From positions 1 through 56,711 of the forward strand of contig CALBPG010000105.1 in NCBI GenBank assembly GCA_937899065.1: 56,711 bases of DNA. The letters are read 5' to 3'. Position 1 is the first letter of the stretch. Each line of letters begins with the position of its first letter. Of this stretch, positions 54,883-56,711 are shown piece after piece. The position numbers and the translations under genes were made by a program. The notes beneath the pieces were generated by a model, which was given only the letters and a program-made list of their open reading frames with translations, searched no databases and was not told where the DNA came from. This DNA is from an uncultured Allomuricauda sp. GTDB taxonomy: Bacteria > Bacteroidota > Bacteroidia > Flavobacteriales > Flavobacteriaceae.

Positions 54883-54884
54883 AC

Positions 54885-55832
54885 ATGTTAGCGAGAGTGG
54901 CAAACAATTTGTTTTGGATGGGGCGTTATATTGAACGGTCCGAACATATCGCGCGCTATTTGAACGTGAATTATTTTTCTTCCTTGGATGCCCCCCACGA
55001 ACTCTCCCAATCAAGACAGTTCATGTTGCGTTCTACGCTATTCATGATTGGGGACCCTGTAAACGACACTGACCAAGTTTTGGATGAAGAAAAGGTTTTG
55101 TTCAACACCGCTCTCAATCAGGAAAAGGACTATTCGATTATCAGCAACATCAAGTCTGCCCGAGAAAATGCAAATAGTGCGAGAGACCTAATTTCAACAG
55201 GACTTTATGAGGCCATCAACCGCTTCTATCATTACGTTTTGAACTATGACACAAACTTCTTTGTAAAAAAAGGACTCTACGATTTCACGGTTCACGTTAC
55301 GGAACAAACTGCTGTGCTTCGTGGCAAAATCAGAGGGTCATTGCTACATGACCAGGTGTATGCCATTATCATGCTGGGTATTAACATTGAACGCGCCACA
55401 CAAATCATTCGAATAATCAATGCCAAATACCATGATGCCCTCTTGGCGACAGGAAGTTACGGCGACCAAGTGGCCCACAGTTTTGAATGGACCACCTTGT
55501 TGAAATGCATTGAATCCTATGATATGATGCGAAGATTCTATCGCAAAACCCCAACAAGCCTAAGTACTTTGGAATTTTTGATTTTAAATGGAGATTGCCC
55601 ACGGTCGGTAATGAATAGTTTGAACCAAATTTACCGGCATATGAGCGTATTGGATAAAGCGAAACGTCCCGCAAAAGATTCCACCTCATTTTTGGTGGGT
55701 AAACTCCGTGCCGAAATTGAGTTTACCAAAGTGGAATCCATTGAATGCAACGTACAGGAATTTATTCAACAAATTCTTGAAAAACTTGTTGAAATCAGTC
55801 AAAAAATGGAAAAGGAGTTCTTCAATTATTGA
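54885..55832 (+). CDS. Alpha-E domain protein
   Basis: All-helical protein of 315 residues (Alpha-E family), starting MLARVANNLFWMGRYIERSE. Strong conserved features are LFWMGRYIERSEHIARYL and SLNQIYRHMSVLDKA. It has no catalytic motif and probably acts as scaffold or partner of the ATP-grasp enzyme, with which it is often fused. The ATG at 54885 lies 2 bp after the ATP-grasp stop; the frame extends upstream to 54858, overlapping the ligase, but that extension is not conserved. Confidence 0.93.
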   Translation: MLARVANNLFWMGRYIERSEHIARYLNVNYFSSLDAPHELSQSRQFMLRSTLFMIGDPVNDTDQVLDEEKVLFNTALNQEKDYSIISNIKSARENANSARDLISTGLYEAINRFYHYVLNYDTNFFVKKGLYDFTVHVTEQTAVLRGKIRGSLLHDQVYAIIMLGINIERATQIIRIINAKYHDALLATGSYGDQVAHSFEWTTLLKCIESYDMMRRFYRKTPTSLSTLEFLILNGDCPRSVMNSLNQIYRHMSVLDKAKRPAKDSTSFLVGKLRAEIEFTKVESIECNVQEFIQQILEKLVEISQKMEKEFFNY

Positions 55833-55865
55833 TTAGGTTTACCGCTTGATGACCTAACCATCACC

Positions 55866-56711
55866 ATGGAGCATCTTTATAAGATTGTTTATAGCGCAAA
55901 GAATCAATACTCAGAAAATGTCAAGGAAGCCGTTTGGCAATTTTTGATTCTTCCCATGGAAAACGAATCACAAAACTTGGTTCGGTGGAACTTTGAAAAT
56001 AGTTTGCATACCCCCTATCACATCTCGAATAGTGGGCTTGGTTTCACCACAATTCGCTTGCATCCTAAGCACGTTTTCAGGGAAATCGAGTTCCAGTTTG
56101 AATGCGAATTGATAAAAACGGAACAAAATCCTTTCGATTTCATCCCCAGTCTGAATCCTGAAGAAGAGTATATTACCATAGATTCTTTGTCGTTCAGAAG
56201 CGACAATGAAATCTATTTGCGAAAAACCGACTTAAGTTCACTACCCAAGGACCACAAATCTATTTTTAGCTTCGACCGAGCACAATCTCTTTTCCAAAAT
56301 CTGCTGAACCTTAATGATTGGGTGTATCATCATCTGTATTTCAAAACAGGCGTAACCGATGTTACCACCCCTTTAAAAGATATCATTGACCAAAGACAAG
56401 GCGTTTGCCAAGATTTCGCCCATCTTTTTTGTGCCATCGCAAAAGAGAATGGTGTTCCTGCACGATATGTTTCAGGATACATCCATCAAGGCGGTAACTT
56501 TTTTGGTGATCTTCAAATGCATGCCTGGGCAGAAGTACGGTTGCCCGATGTGGGATGGATAGGTTTTGACCCCACAAATAACATTTTGGTGGCCCAAAAC
56601 CATGTAAAAGTATGCCACGGAAAAGACTACAGCGATTGTGCTCCCTTAAAAGGGGTTGTTTTCACTACGGGAGCGAATACAACGGCGTATTCGGTCAGGG
56701 TACAATCATCA
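55866..56711 (+). CDS. Transglutaminase-like cysteine protease, C-terminus cut by window edge
   Basis: Transglutaminase-fold protein; 282 codons visible, frame still open at the end. It has the N-terminal beta domain found in this family (YKIVYSAKNQYSENVKEAVWQF), then the papain-like core with Cys181 in RQGVCQDFAHLF, His219 in QMHAWAEV and Asp235 in GFDPTNN. The full triad is intact. In ATP-grasp/alpha-E operons this protein may act as a peptidase or as the amide-exchange enzyme. The start codon ATG 55866 is 33 bp after the alpha-E stop. Confidence 0.93.
   Translation, partial: MEHLYKIVYSAKNQYSENVKEAVWQFLILPMENESQNLVRWNFENSLHTPYHISNSGLGFTTIRLHPKHVFREIEFQFECELIKTEQNPFDFIPSLNPEEEYITIDSLSFRSDNEIYLRKTDLSSLPKDHKSIFSFDRAQSLFQNLLNLNDWVYHHLYFKTGVTDVTTPLKDIIDQRQGVCQDFAHLFCAIAKENGVPARYVSGYIHQGGNFFGDLQMHAWAEVRLPDVGWIGFDPTNNILVAQNHVKVCHGKDYSDCAPLKGVVFTTGANTTAYSVRVQSS

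Noticed and set aside
1..56711. Mobile elements, prophage, CRISPR, tRNA or rRNA
   Set aside because: No transposase, integrase, repeat array or RNA-gene signature was found on reading; the content is conserved chromosomal genes.

Overview
The window is a chromosomal segment of a member of the Bacteroidota, most likely a marine Flavobacteriaceae (Muricauda/Maribacter-like clade; the genus is inference). The evidence is the set of -7 elements matching the Bacteroidota consensus TAnnTTTG, many SusD-era-style lipoproteins with a Cys lipobox followed by Asp/Ser/Glu, a TonB-dependent receptor with a carboxypeptidase-like N-terminal domain, and families almost confined to this phylum (DUF6146, DUF6787, DUF4834, TIGR02757, YfhO). 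I see no rRNA, tRNA, CRISPR, prophage or insertion sequence. The region reads as ordinary chromosome.

Layout. 1-5.4 kb (minus): topoisomerase IV parE-parC, a small FN3 lipoprotein and the ychF ATPase. 5.4-10.6 kb: a ferredoxin divergent from a LuxC-type acyl-CoA reductase, then serC-serA (serine biosynthesis), a DUF937 gene and two small Bacteroidota-specific genes. 10.6-14 kb: a three-gene cassette of a Cys/His-rich small protein, a TonB-dependent receptor and an acidic lipoprotein, probably for metal uptake. 14-20 kb: msrA, a LolD-type ATPase with TIGR02757, a di-haem peroxidase and a PhoX-like lipoprotein. 20-30 kb: SGNH hydrolase, glycosyltransferase, a BatA-like membrane protein translationally coupled to a metal-ligand-less dihydroorotase homologue, hydrolases, and a conserved 485-residue protein of unknown function. 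30-36.9 kb: nth, an ECF sigma factor with a 47-codon gene downstream, uvrA, a DUF5694 lipoprotein and a secreted protein with an Arg/Asn/Ser-rich tail. 37-42.4 kb (minus): DUF4834-yfhO-glycosyltransferase-flippase operon. 42.5-47.2 kb: an outer-membrane protein and what looks like a sulfonolipid (capnine-type) locus: CysK/CBS-like enzyme, alpha-oxoamine synthase and a convergent GNAT-like acyltransferase. 47.2-53.2 kb: S9 peptidase, YbaB, threonine aldolase, metalloprotease. 53.4-56.7 kb: circularly permuted ATP-grasp / alpha-E / transglutaminase cassette, cut by the window end.

Two themes deserve attention. First, six otherwise intact genes (DUF937, TonB receptor, uvrA, the Arg-rich protein, an outer-membrane protein, threonine aldolase) are each broken inside one short patch: five by in-frame stop codons without any frameshift, one by an exact 40-bp tandem duplication. 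Housekeeping genes are among them, so low-coverage sequence or assembly error is the leading explanation. A biological cause is possible and can be tested with reads. Second, two cassettes are functionally promising: the sulfonolipid-like locus and the ATP-grasp/alpha-E/transglutaminase trio.
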